A stretch of 64,000 nt of DNA from Eunapius fragilis (Eukaryota > Porifera > Demospongiae > Spongillida > Spongillidae): positions 5,590,336 through 5,654,335 of the forward strand of contig OY811982.1 of assembly GCA_963681505.1 (NCBI GenBank). The letters are read 5' to 3'. The notes beneath the pieces are model-generated. The model had not been told where the DNA came from. It was given only the letters and a program-made list of their open reading frames with translations, and made no database searches. The position numbers and the translations under genes were made by a program. This document shows positions 19,896 through 32,952 of the stretch, piece by piece. Positions within the stretch are counted from its first letter, which is position 1. The number at the start of each line of letters is the position of its first letter.

Positions 19896-22800
19896 GTAGT
19901 ACAACTTGCAGATGCTGCAGAGAGAAATGATATTCATGAAGTGAAGCGATTGATCGAAAGTGGAGTATCTGTAAATTCAACTAACGAGGTAAGATCAGAG
20001 TATTATGTATATTATCTTTGGTCAGTGCCTATGTAAATTGCCATTTTTGGTAATCTTTCGTGTTCATGGTAAAACAAATGAACCACAACCTACATGGCGG
20101 ATCCGGAATTTGGGAGGGGCATTATGTATGAAGGGGGAGGGGAGGGGGTGTATGGCTGCTAGGGCTGAAACAGGGCTAATGACCACTAATTAACGTTGGA
20201 ACGATTTCTTACAATGTTTTGGAACGCATTTGGAGAGATGGTCTCTGATATTTGCCATTACATGACTTCTTTTGCTACTAACTTGGATAACAACGATCGA
20301 TCAAAATCAAATGGCACCCATGAAGAAGGGACACGTGTCCTTCGAAATCCTTGAACATAACATGGTCAATGCATTTTGTGTCCTTAATTAGATTTAATCT
20401 TATTCTACCTATATCACCTTGGAAGAATTCACCTATAATACAGAACATATTTTATGGGTTAAAACATATGATGGATACACAATCTAGCCTATTTACATGT
20501 ACATCCATTGCCAGAAAAATAAGAATGACATACATCGAATTTGACAAGGACAGCTTTTCTAGATAAGTGGGATCCCCCCCATCCCACTTCCCCGCCTCCA
20601 GACAGAGCAGCAGTTTCATTCATCTGATGGTAGTACCGAATAATAACAAATGATTAGTTTAGAAGTTGTTCCTTTCAAGGCTATTAGTAGATCTTCAAGT
20701 GATCCATTTCCAATCCCTCTTTACATCATTGTATATTTTGGGGAAACACTATAAGTTTGATTGCCTATGGTCAAATGAGGAAGTCGAGGTGACAGAACTT
20801 GCTGAGGCTATATTATTGCCGAAGATGTTGGGACTTGGTATTAGCATAGAAGGTTTTTTATTTTTTGAAGAAGATAGCCTCTAAACCTATCATGTCAGAC
20901 ACGGAGGAATGTGACCAATATTTAAGCATTTCTGCAATTTCAGCTAGAAGTGATCCATTGGTTTGGTGGCAACAAAATGAGAATCGATTTCCTCATATTG
21001 CAAAAATGGCAAGACAATATCTTGGAGTTCCTGCAATGAGTGCTTCAGTTGAACAAGTCTTAGTGATGTTGGCCTGACATTTGCTAATCTTCGCAAGAAC
21101 ATGAAAGATTCGACACTTGAATCGATTAACCAATAAGCCTTCTTACTGAACGGCAATGACTACCGCCAAGGAACAGGGCGTGTCCAAAGACTATGAGTCA
21201 CTCCCATCTTTTCTAACATGCACATCTACTACTAAATTTTCCAACCTACTTTTTGCAGTATTGATTAAAAATGCACTAGCTGTCAGATATGTATGTATAT
21301 ACAGAATAATGCATGCAATCATGCGCAAGCTGCATGCACAAATTTTACAAGTTGTATTAAGAATCGATTCAAGTGTAGGATCTTTCATTTTCATGTTCTT
21401 GTGAAGATGCAGGCCATAATGATATTTTTTATGTTGCATTTTTAATTTTACGTGAGGATGGGAGGGTACGGGCCCATTTTGCCCCCCCCCCCCCCCCTCC
21501 CCCCCCTGATTGGCTGGTGATTCAGTTGATGTTGCATTGGGAGTTGGTTTCATTATGTTCACTGACAATGCCTGAGAGATGAAATAGTTGTGATGTAATG
21601 GGTTTATGTATTTGTTTTATCTAGGCACAGAGTTATTATTTAACCATGACCTATTGGAGGAGGCTAGCGTCATTGTGTGAAGATGAGAACTACATTCACT
21701 ACATTCAAGCACATTCACAGAACTGGTTTGGTTTAATTGGAATGGGTAATTCGGTATTCACTTGAGGTACTTTTTAATGACAGTCATGAAGCCTCTTTTA
21801 AAATATCCCTTCTGCATTACTATTACAAGGTCTGTCCTTGTTAGTGCAAATGCTCTTGCCAGCTAATGCAATGAAGGGCTTTCTTACCCCTTGTACTAAC
21901 AGAATGACATCGACTGCAGGCAGTGAATGCTAATGTAGTATGTTTAGACCTTCAGCTTGGATGCACCTAGATACGAGGTTGATGGTCTGTTTGATTGGAA
22001 GCGCTTCTAAAGCATGAAACCTGTTCTCTTTTACCACATTGCAACCCACCCCCAACCCACCCCACCCCCTGTGGATATGCAAAACCAGAAGGTGCTGCAA
22101 CACAATGATGTTATGGTGCCCATCCATCAGTTTAGGCATTGTGTGGGTATAAAACACCATCCTGGGGATACATTTCACTTGTACAGACTGTTAACAAAAC
22201 ATGCAAATATCCTGCTTAATTATGCCTTTGCCCCCCCCCCCCCTCCCCCCACCACCCCTGCTCCTCCTTCACCTTGTTGTAGCAACATTTAAATCAGCTT
22301 CAGAAAACATGTACAGTTGCTGACTTGCCCATGTACCATACCCACCAGGCCATGTTGTCAGAACTAATTAATTTTGTACCCACTCCAGGATGGTTATACT
22401 CCGTTACATATTGCTGCAAGGGAAGGTCATACTACTTGTGTGGAACATCTCCTTTGCACTCGTGATGTTGATGTGAACATTGGAGATGAAGTGAGCCAGT
22501 TCATTGAAATTAGTGTTGTAAAACACTAAAATTTGTAAAACACTTCCCCCCCCCTCCCCACCCCCACCCTTGAATCTCCAACTGCAAATCTCTCTGGGCC
22601 TATCTTCATACCAATGATCAAGACAACCTCGAAAGAACATTACATTATAGCGATAGTTAGTTAAAACTCCACTTGTCTATTCTACTGCAACAATTAATGT
22701 TAAATCAACGAACCATCTACACGTAGACGAAATTGATCGAAATCATCTACACGTAGACGCTACTTCAGAGCAAGTTTCTGGTTTTAATAACCTGCAAAAA

Positions 22801-25800
22801 ACATTCATTGTCTTACTGAGCCATCTAAACAGGTTAAACAACTCGTGGGTAGGTAGCATTTTTATCGTTTGTGAAATAGTCGCTTCAAACGTTAAAATCG
22901 GTGTCAAAATTAAAGTATTGAGAGGTCCGAGAGCCAGTGAAGCGACTATTTCATTTATTGTTTAGATGGCTCAGTAAGACGATGAATGCTTTTTGCAGGA
23001 TATTAATACCCGAAACATGCTTTGAAGTACCGTCTACATGTAGATGGTCCATTGATTTAACATTAATTGTTGCAGTAGAATAGACAAGTGGAGTTTTAAC
23101 TAACTATCGCTATTATGTAATGTTCTTTCGAGGTTGTCTTGATCATTGGTATGAAGATAGGCCCAGAGAGATTTGCAGCTGGAGATTCAAGGGTGGGGGG
23201 GGGGGGGGGGGGGGGAAGTGTTTTACAATGTCTGATGATGTCATTTCATTATTATGTTTACATTAAAGGAAAGGTGGGGTTGGAGGTTTTAATCTAGTAG
23301 GTACAGAGTGGACATGATTGGAGTATTATATATACATTGAGAGACACTGTTCAGGGTAACTGATAATACAGAGTGTGTATGAGGGTTTAGGGAGAGGGAG
23401 GAGCCTGAGTAAAATACTGACGTAGGTACATTTAACCATGGCTTATTGGATGAAGCAAGCAACACATTGGCTATGATATGAAGATGAGAACTGAATGCAC
23501 CCTTGTGTATGTAAAATCCATCACATGTGGTTAAGGGGCCATATTAGGACGGGCGAGCTTTACTTGGAATGGGTAATTTAGTATTCACTTCAGGTCGTTT
23601 TTAATGGCAGTCAGGAGTCTCGCTTTGCTTTTCATATCCCTCCAGCGTAACTAATAACTAAGTTTAAAAGGTATGTCTTGTGAGTTATGAATGGGAAAAC
23701 AAAAAGCCTTTGCCAGCTATTGGAATGAAGGGCTTGTTAGATGCTTACCCCTTGACCTATTAGAAAATGTCTTCTGCTGCAGGCAGTACTTTAGACCTTT
23801 AGCTTGGAAGCACCTACATGTAGATAGGAATTGGCAGTTTACTATTGAGTTGGTTGTATGATTGATTGGAAGCACTTTTAAGGCTATGACATACCCATTC
23901 TGCTTTAGCACACATCACAACCCCTCATCCACATATTAATCTACAAAACAGAAGGTGCTGAAAAACTTTTAAAAGGAGCTTATGTGCCCATCCCTCAGTA
24001 GAGACATTCTATGGTGTTAGGACACTATCTAGGGGATGCATTTGACTTGTACAGTATGTCAAAAATAAACCCATTACCCATCCCTTCCACTTATCTCCAC
24101 CCCCCCCCAGCTATACCTTCGCCTCCTGCAATATTTCAATGACCTTCAGAATACATGTACATATGTGTCTATTAAAATGACCATGTACTGCATGCATATG
24201 TGTACATTCTGATTGTATCAACCATGTTGAATGAACTATTGACTAACTCCAGGATGGTGATACTCCATTGCACCTTGCTGCAATGGAAGGTTATACTACT
24301 TGTGTGGAAAGACTCCTTTCCACTCCTGGTATTGATGTGAACATTAAAGACAAGGTGAGCCAGTCTATTGATGTTGTTGAATTCATAATAGGCGGTAATT
24401 CTACTTTGTGTTGACGATACCGCGTACTTCATGTCTTCAGATCTTGATGTAATTTTTAAAATTTTGGACGAATGTCACTCTAATCATTTATAACGTTGAT
24501 AACTTTAATGGTTTACGAAATACATGTATACTCTGCTGAATAATTCTTCATCCAGAAATTTGCAACTTGGCCAGCGCGTAACGTATCCATAGTTTGTCTG
24601 GTAGTTAATAGTTTACCATCAAATTGAAGCTCAAGGTACGTACAATCGTTTCATATTAATCTTTTTTGTTGGTAGTGAAAGGGTTAAATAATTGTCATGT
24701 TTATAGCACAGATTCAAAATTGAGATAATTTCAGGGTCAATAAGCAGCTTTTTTATTACAGGACTGAAGGGACCGTTCATAGTGTTATTTCTGTTAATAG
24801 ACAAGCTCTAGGCACCACATCGAGTGATCACCATCTTAAGTGTTATGCAGCCCAAATCTGAGAAATAAGTGTTTGTTTTTACGCCGCAAGTGTGATTATT
24901 AAGTATCGCGAACTACAGCAGCTCAAGAACACTGGCCACACATTGGTAGAAGTGTGACTTGCGGTCAGCTAGTAAAATCAGATGTTTAGATTAAAAGACG
25001 CACATCTTATAGAATTGGTACGCTGCTCAGGTGCTACAGATATAAACATAATAATAATAAATTCACCTATAATGATTCAAATAGAAAATTGTTTCATTCT
25101 TATTGCTAGTAAAAAGCAACGACCAGCCACGGCGACTGATATGGCTCCTTAAATCGAACCGGCTAACCCGACGGCCCCTCCTCATGTGACCGGTACCCGC
25201 CGGCCCTAGCTGTTGAACCGGCGACCCCTGCCCTGGTAAATTTAATGATTGCTACCGGCAAATGTGACCCCTCATCATGATCATTTGGTACCTGCCCCAG
25301 AATAGACAAATGGACATACCTCATCATATAATTCTGATATATAATGTGCTTGCCGTCGGTATCAAACGTTACCAATCATTTCCACATGCTCACGCATGCG
25401 CAATGTGTATCCCAACCTGAAGTCGATAACTCCCCAGAGCCAGACCAAGTGACCTGAGTGGGAACGAGTGCGCCAAAGCTTGCAGAGTTACCGAAGTCCA
25501 TGGATAAAACAGCCCGCTTTTGTAGACCAACACCTTGTAATAAAGCACATCACACTTTGTCAGCCAGTACATGAGGCAGCATCATTTTCCACCACAGTGT
25601 TCGCGATCACCAATACAGCGGTTTGTGGTTCTATTGAAGGAGCCAGAGCGCCGCGGCTGGTTGCATTAGTGCTTTTTACGTGCAATAAAAATGATCTATT
25701 CAAAGCATTATACTAATAGGCGAGCTTATTGTCTAGTGCCTGAGCAGCATACCAATTATAAAACAAGTCACACCACTACCAATTTATGGCCAGCTGTGGT

Positions 25801-28800
25801 TTGCGATACTTATCTAACATACTTGGGCGTATAAACAAACATTTAATAGGGCTGAAATAGCAATTAAGATCGATAAAACTCCATGTGGTACCTAGAGCTT
25901 GCCTACAAATAAAAATTGATTTTCAGAAAAACAACAATATTAAATTGGTCACTTCATTCTTGTATTTTAAAAAAAAGCTGTTATATTATCGATCCGGAAA
26001 TTTTAAAGCCATGATGTATATTTAACCCTTCCACCACCAACCTTATTATGATGTATTTATTCTACATACAAGTCAATACAAAACAAACAATGCAAAGGTT
26101 ATGAGCCTGTAAAGTTTAAAATGTTCTGGAAAACATAATTTTGTCAGGAGAGTGTATTTCATAAACCATTAAGGTAATTAACTTAATAAAAGGTATAAGT
26201 AAGTTTCATCCAAAGGCAAACCCATATGAGAAATTACAGCATGATCTGAAAATTTAAGGCACGTGATCAACCTATTTATAATGGAAACACCCTATTGTGT
26301 ATAGCAGGATGGGGACAGGAGAATTTTGATAATGGAAGAGGAGTGGAGGTCTAATTAATGATATATCTCTATTGTGCAATGTTCTTTTGTGGATGTCTTG
26401 ATCGTTGGTGTGCAGGGGTGTTATCTTATGGCATTATTACCTGTACATTACCAGAAATATGACTAGGTGATTCCTCAATAGCCCTTCTGCATAACTAAAT
26501 AACTATGCTTAAAAGGCATGTCTTGTGAATTATGAAAGGGAAAGTAAGAACAAGTGTATTGTCAGCTATTTCAATGCAGGGCTTGTTTTGATCGCACACC
26601 CTTTGAACTAACAGATAATGACTCAGTTACCAGCAGTGAACACTACTGTAGTATATGTACATGTATGTTCAGACTATTAACCTGGAGGCACCTGGATAGG
26701 TGGACGGTCTATTTGATTGGAAGCACTTCTAATGCATGTCACCCCATCACAAGCCTACCACTCCCTATTGATATACCAAACGGAGGTGCTACTAAACTTT
26801 TTTGATGTCATGAATGGTGCCCATCCATCTGTGTGGTGTTAAAATGCCATCAGTGAGATGCATTTGACATGTATGCCTAAATACACCTGCTCTTGCCATT
26901 ACCCCTACCACCTCACCAGTTATCCCATCAGCTGCAATATTCCACCTTCTGAAAACATTTATTTTCATGATCATTACGACAAGTACGTGTCCATCATTTT
27001 GGCTGATCTATTGTACCCACTCTAGAATGGTGATACTCCATTACACCTTGCTGCAAGGGGAGGTCATTCTACTTGTGTGGATAATCTCCTTTCCACTCGT
27101 GGTATTGATGTGAACGTTGTTAACAAGGTGAGTGAGTCCATTCAAGATTAGCATAGACATTGCTTGTACCATACCCAGTATGTTGACTGAACTTAGTAAA
27201 TTCTACTCACTCCAGGTTGGTGATGCTCCATTACATCTTGCTGCATTGGGAGGCCATAGTATGTGTGTGGAACGCATCCTTTCCACTCCTGGTATTGATG
27301 TGAACATTGGAGATGAAGTGAGTTACTCCATTGGAAGTTAATAAAGTTACTGTGTATACATAATAGGGCAGGATGGGAACAGAAAGGATTTTGAATTAAG
27401 AGTAGTGGAGTGCTGAATAGTGATATACATGTGTATTAATTTCCTTTGAGGATATCTTGATCATTGGTATATACTAATATTGAAGATAGAACAGTGAGTG
27501 TGGGGCATACATGTACATGTACATGTAGGCTGTACCACACGAAGGTGCACCCCTAGCTTCATACTGGATTATGATATCTTACAGTACAAAAGGTGGGTTG
27601 GGAATTTTATGTAGGTGAGGGCATTAATTGGAGTATTTTATATACCGAGAGACACTATTCCGGATAAATGATAATACAGCAATACAGTATGAGGGTTGAA
27701 GGTGTGGAAGGAGGGGTACTATTCAATGATGGCCTATTAGAGGGGGCAAGCATCATCTTGGCAAGGATATGAAGATGAGAATTACTGGTATCATTATTTA
27801 CGTACATGCACATGTAAGGTAATATTAGAACTGGTTGGTTTTAATTGGAACTAGTAATATTCTTCAAGTCATTTTTAATGGCAGTCAGAAGGCATTTAAC
27901 TAGTCCTTCTGCATAACTAACACCTACGCTTAGAAGGTATGCCTTATGAGTACTGGTAATGAATGGGAAATAAACAGGGTCTATGTCAGCTATTGAAATG
28001 CACAGCTTTTTTTGACAGCTTACCACCTGAACTAACAGAAAATGACTTCAGCTGCAGGCAGGGAACACTAATGTACTATGTTTAGACCTTTAGCTTGGAC
28101 TCACATAAATATGTTGAGTTTGTTGTCTGTTTGATCGGAAGCACTTCTAAATCACGACACCCCTGTTCTCTTTTATCACACATCGCTATACCCCCATCCT
28201 TATATTGATATACAAAACATAAGGTGTTGCAAAACTTTTAAAGTGATTTTATTGTTCCAATCCATCAGAGGCATTCTATGGTCATTTGGGGGAAAGGCAC
28301 TTCAAGTGTATAAATACCCGTTCTAATCATCCACTTGTTTACCCACTGCTTACTTTTTTCTCCTCCACCCCGTGCTCCTTTTTCACCCTTTTGTCCCATC
28401 ATCTGCAATCTTTCTGAAAACATGTGCATATACATGTGTGTCCATTTACGTGACCATGAACTGTACACTCTAATTGTTACACCATGTTGTATGAAACACT
28501 CCAGGATGGTTATACTCCTTTACACCTTGCTGCAAAGATCGGTCATACTACTTGTGTGAATTATCTCCTTTCCACTCCTGGTATTGATGTGAACATTGGA
28601 AACAAGGTGAGAATTAGTCCATTAAAAGGTAATAGACGTTGCAATAGAGTATTGCTGGATTGGGATGGAATTTGCAGGATTGGGACAGAATGGATTTTAA
28701 AGGAAGAGGATTGGGTACTAAATATTTATATATTTCTATTGTCAGAAAATACAAATATATGTAGTAATTTCTATATAGAAATTGACCATGGTTGTGAAAT

Positions 28801-31800
28801 CATTAAGAAAATGGGAATAATGTCTAGTCACAAACTAACAGCATAAATGTAACGAAGAATTAAAAACACATTGTCATTGCTAGCCATGAAAACATAAATA
28901 AAAAACGAGTATCTCGTCTTTGTACCTGGTTAGAACTCGCAATAGAACCAATTTCAATTGATGCTGTTTCTCAAAAGACGTATATACAATGATTCCGCAT
29001 TTAATCATCACTGGTAAGCAGTGCGCATAGCCTTCAACTAATAAACAAAATACCCTTAATTTTTTTGTACTGCCAGCTGATAATTTCTATGTCTAGAAAT
29101 TTAAATGATAACCGTAACCATAATGGTGTGAACAAATGAATAGAGCCAAATGCTGAATACCTCAAGAGATGAGAGCGAGTATTTAAATTATATATGAGCA
29201 AGCAAAAGCCAGAGCTTGTTACGAAGAGTAAATGCTGAAAGAAGTGAGCTGTTGTACACAATTCTGTAATTATGCCACTCGAGAAACACAAGGAACTTAA
29301 AACAGACTACATTATCATCTAACTCACATTTTTCAACACCTATCAGTATTTTTTTAAGGTACACAGTGCTCATTGATAAATAATTATTGACAAAAATAGA
29401 GGTACAAGTAAAGAAAAACTTTCTCTAATGATAATGTTGATGGGATACAGGAATTTAAGACAAAGATGGAGTAAAATGGAACAGTTGTACAAAAGTCATA
29501 TAATGATTTTGCATTTTACCTTCACTGGTCAACAGTGTGCATAGCGTTCAACCAATGTACAAGATACCTTATTTTGTAGTCCCAGCGCATAACTACATAG
29601 TTTGCTGTTAGTTTAGGGTAAGGTAATTATACTCCTAAATGTTGTTCCCTTCCTTTTATACCACCTTTGCCTCCAATTCTTATATCCGATGAACTTTCAC
29701 TTGTTTGTAATCTCCTTTTGTAGATGTATCAATCATTGGTATAGACAAAGTACTGGGGGGGGGGGGGGGGGGGAACAGTAGATAGATAAACAGTGAAGTT
29801 GGTTGTCTGCTTCATTGGAAGCAATTCTAAAGCTGGTACCTGTTCTGTTTTTACCCAACATTGTAACCCCCCACCCTGTATGCATACATAAAACAGAAGG
29901 TTCTGCAAAAATTTTAAATTATGTTATGGTGCCCATCCATCAGTAGAGGCATTCTGTTGTGTTAAAACGCCATCTGGGGGAGGCATTTGAGTTGAACAGT
30001 CTGTGAAATAACACCCATTATAATATGGCTAATTCACCCCCCCACCGCTTTTCTCCTTCTCTATTTCCTCTGTTATCACATCTTGCATTATTGATATGAC
30101 TTTAGAAATCTTATTATAACCACCATGTTGACAGAACTATTGTACCTACTCCAGGATGGTAATACTCCATTACACTGTGCTCTGAGGCAAGGCCATACTA
30201 CTTGTGTGGAATGTCTCCTTTCCACTCCTGGTATTGATGTTAACATTGTAAATAGGGTGAGTTGTTATACTGGAAGTTAAAAAGTAGTGTGTTGCAATTT
30301 GTATACATAGATACATGTATTGTGAAGTGTCAATTGGGTGACTTCATAATATGTCGACGAGATGTCATTTCTTTTTAGTTTCTGCTCCATAGTTTGCTCC
30401 AGCTGGATCCAAATGTTATTCTGTGTTTTTTGAGCTATTTAGTTCATCATTTGTCGTTTCTACCACTCGACTTTAAAAAGTGTCTACAAGCAATTGTTGC
30501 ACCAGAATAAAAAATACAGTGTAATATTAATCAGTATTAATTTTAAGTGATCCTCTGCGATTCAATGTCAGATATATATTACATGTAGTGAATAACACAA
30601 CCTCCAAAGGCATGACATTATTTTATCACTGATGTACTGTGGCTACATTTTAGCACCATCTGTTGGCTAAACTATTGAACCCACTCCAGGCTGGTGATAC
30701 TCCATTACACCTTGCTGCAAAGGATGGCAATACTACTTTTGTAGAACGTCTCCTTTCCACTCCTGGTATTGATGTGAACATTAAGGAGTTTGTGAGTTGA
30801 TCTATTAAATGTTCATAGATTTACTCTCAAATGATCTGTAGTATGCATGTGTGGAGTGTCAGTAAACAGGTATCTGATTAGTATTGTATGTGCACTGATT
30901 GAACACAAATATAAATATGTGTTCATGTGTATGGGAAATTATTAATTTTTATGTTACTGCTGAGATGAGTTATTTGTGCTCAATAATTTTTATCATAGGA
31001 AGAAATACATGACAGGCAGTGGAGTTGCATTAATTAGTTGCTCGATTATACTCACATGCAGGGTACATGGTATAGCAGGAATTTCTTTTCATTCAGAATG
31101 CTATTTTTATCCATGAAGTGCAACTTGTTTCCCTTCATCCTCAAACTGCATTCTTATAATGAAGCAATTCCTGGCTGTTCTGTAAACAGAGTTTATTCAA
31201 TAATAATGAAGGGGAGGAGGAAGGGTACACAGGCACAAAGCAATAGTAATTAATTCGACTTGCATCAGTTTCTCTGAGAGAAGGTACGCAGGTCAGCCTA
31301 GGTAATCCCCACAACCTTGATGAATATCAGTACATGATGGTTGAATGTTACAATTAGGGGGCAGCATCGACGAAGTATATTGCAATGTCATGGTCAAATT
31401 GCATAAGTGGAAATATCATTGTTCATGCACTAGTAGATACTGTAGCATTTCTTTTCATATAAAGCTTTTCTCTGAATTTATCACTGTAAAACACTTCAAA
31501 TTTTTAAAATTCTTTTAATTCTATATTTTGGACTCAGTTTGGTACCATGATAAATGTTATTGGTATTTGTGCAATTTGAGGCATCCATAACAACTTTCCT
31601 CATCTTTTCTTTTGCATTCTTGTTTCGATCTACACACTTCCTACATTTTTGTCCCTTTTTATGTGGCTAATGCACATGTCCTGTATAACTAAAACTCAAA
31701 AATACTCAAGACTCAACGCTTCAGTACTCACTTGAAATGCACCCATTTTTTATGATGAGGGATCTGTAGGCTAGCAAAGCATGAGCTTCTTCAATTACTT

Positions 31801-32334
31801 CATTTATTCATTGTTTTTGCTACTTTGTGTTGACACAAGCAACATAAACTTAAGAACTGTATGTAGTTTGAGAGTGGAACAAAAAAGATACGGAAAGTTG
31901 TTATGGATGTCTCAAATCCAATAGAAACCGATTACAGTGAATAACAATTAATGGTATACCGAATTGAGTCTAAAATATTGATTTTAAATTATTTACAATT
32001 TTAAACTAGAAAGAATGATGCTTTAAACAGTGCTAAAACTTTTATCCAATAGCAGAGAAAAAAAGCTATTACTTGTGTAGTATAATTTCAAAGTTCATGT
32101 TAATGATACATGTGTACTTTGTACTCACCATGCTAAATGAAACTATTGTACTCACTCCAGTATGGTGATACCCCTTTACACCTTGCTGCAAGGGAAAGCC
32201 ATCTTACTTGTGTGGGATGTCTCCTTTCCACTCCTGGTATTGATGTGAATATCAAGAACCACAATCATAAAACGGCAGTGATGGAGGCTACAGAGGATAA
32301 CATAATCATGTTACTCCAAAATTTGTCTATCTAG
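19896..32334 (+). CDS. Ankyrin-repeat protein, one repeat per exon
   Basis: Nine exons by eye: 19896-19988, 22389-22490, 24253-24354, 27026-27127, 27216-27317, 28505-28606, 30155-30256, 30690-30791 and 32161-32334 (with stop). All introns are phase 0 with GTGAG-type or GTAAG donors and usually CTCCAG acceptors. The first exon encodes a capping repeat (LADAAERNDIHEVKRLIESG). Each of the next seven is exactly 102 bases: one ankyrin unit with TPLHLAA and LLSTPGIDVNI. The last exon adds a repeat and a short tail ending LLQNLSI. That is 326 residues from 19896. The start is unsettled: either an ATG at 19845 read straight through, or an upstream exon ending at a GTGAGT donor near 19851. Ankyrin stacks bind partner proteins; no other domain shows the role. 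Confidence 0.82.
20865..21136 (+). pseudogene. hAT transposase C-terminal (dimerisation) fragment
   Basis: Lies in the first ankyrin intron. DPLVWWQQNENRFPHIAKMA, then RQYLGVPAMSASVEQV, is the hAT C-terminal dimerisation region (the usual form has WW...FP.L...A...L.IPATSA.SER). After a one-base shift near 21075, GLTFANLRKNMKDSTLESIN completes it. The upstream catalytic part is absent or unrecognisable. Confidence 0.8.
22533..23228. mobile_element. Palindromic element, about 0.7 kb, in an ankyrin intron
   Basis: The left arm starts TTTGTAAAACACTTCCCC and the right arm ends with its complement GGGGAAGTGTTTTAC. Long matching blocks (for example CTTGTCTATTCTACTGC and its complement) run to a centre near 22,870-22,930. 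The arms contain TCTACACGTAGA-like palindromes. Non-coding. Confidence 0.8.
24400..26275. mobile_element. Large imperfect foldback element, about 1.9 kb, in an ankyrin intron
   Basis: Paired blocks nested around a centre near 25,400: TTTAATGGTTTACGAAATAC (24,503) with its match near 26,170; AAGTATCGCGAACTACAGC (24,901) with one near 25,815; GAATTGGTACGCTGCTCAGG (25,013) with one near 25,745; and GTAAAAAGCAACGACCAGCC (25,110) with one near 25,670. The arms are diverged, so the element is old. No transposase frame seen. Confidence 0.7.
29405..29700. mobile_element. Degenerate hairpin-family copy in an ankyrin intron
   Basis: Begins ACAAGTAAAGAAAAACTTTCTC, as the copy at 3593 does, and ends with TGTTCCCTTCCTTTTATACCACC and GCCTCCAATTCTTATATCC, the return arm. 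The centre is replaced by other sequence, including a second copy of a roughly 60-bp segment found at about 29,005 (CACTGGTAAGCAGTGCGCAT versus CACTGGTCAACAGTGTGCAT). Confidence 0.65.
31490..32010. repeat. Inverted repeat in the last ankyrin intron
   Basis: GAGGCATCCATAACAACTTTCC (31,577) pairs with GGAAAGTTGTTATGGATGTC (31,892), and flanking blocks on both sides also pair, around a centre near 31,740. Non-coding; probably another MITE-type insertion. Confidence 0.65.
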
Positions 32335-32718
32335 AGGACTCTGTACCATAAATAATAGGCACTAACTCAGCTTAGAATTGTGATAAAAACTATTGAACTT
32401 ACTAATTATTAATTCAGAGATGCATTGCATTATTACAATAACGTCTACTGAGTATTGCAATTAATTTTCATTCAAGAAGCAGGGCAACGTAACCTTTTCA
32501 GGAGATTTGTACTGTGATTATCCTTTTATATACACAGCAAAAAACATGCAAACAACACCTATCAACGACAAGAGGCCTGTCTTACATCATCTCACAGAGA
32601 AGTGATTCTGCAGTGTGACAATTGCAATATCAAGGCCAGCCTGGTTTTTCATCCTCACCTGCATGGGGTGACATGCACAACTGTTCAAAAGTAGCATACA
32701 TCTAGTGTCTTACCTCGG
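32335..32718. other. No gene recognised
   Basis: 3' flank of the ankyrin gene. A weak Cys/His-containing reading near 32,620 could be part of the LINE that follows, but it is too degraded to call. Confidence 0.35.
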
Positions 32719-32952
32719 CATACAACAATGCAATTCCCTAGGGCCACTGCTGTTTGCCTTGGTGTTGCACAAACTTAATGAAACTGTATGCCAAGCTAGG
32801 TGCATATTGTGTGTGTCTTTGATAATGGTGTTTTGTGTGGCCCATATAAGCTACTGAATCAGACCTGATGCTATGGCTTCCAAGACTGACATTTACAAAG
32901 CAGGAAACTCTCCAGAACAATGGTCCAGCTCTTGCCCAGGTCAAGGAGGTCT
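32719..32952 (+). pseudogene. LINE reverse transcriptase fragment
   Basis: SLGPLLFALVLHKLNETV matches the conserved motif of non-LTR reverse transcriptases (usually GDPLGPLLF). A damaged equivalent of the YADD catalytic region follows, then a block reading NGPALAQVKE in another frame. Truncated at both ends. Confidence 0.65.

Larger units (their letters stand above)
21770..30154. repeat. Tandemly duplicated exon-intron units of the ankyrin gene
   Basis: The intron sequence ahead of several ankyrin exons is repeated. A block with TGTTTGATTGGAAGC, then ACCTGTTCTC, a poly-C or CA-rich stretch, a CATCCATCAG-like motif and GCATTTGA recurs, with substitutions, before the exons at 22389, 24253, 27026, 28505 and 30155 (blocks begin about 21770, 23590, 26450, 27870 and 29790). 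The exons therefore multiplied together with their introns. Later insertions make the units unequal in length. Confidence 0.7.

Noticed and set aside
21770..30154. CRISPR-like or satellite array
   Set aside because: The regular spacing comes from duplicated ankyrin exon-intron units with splice signals.
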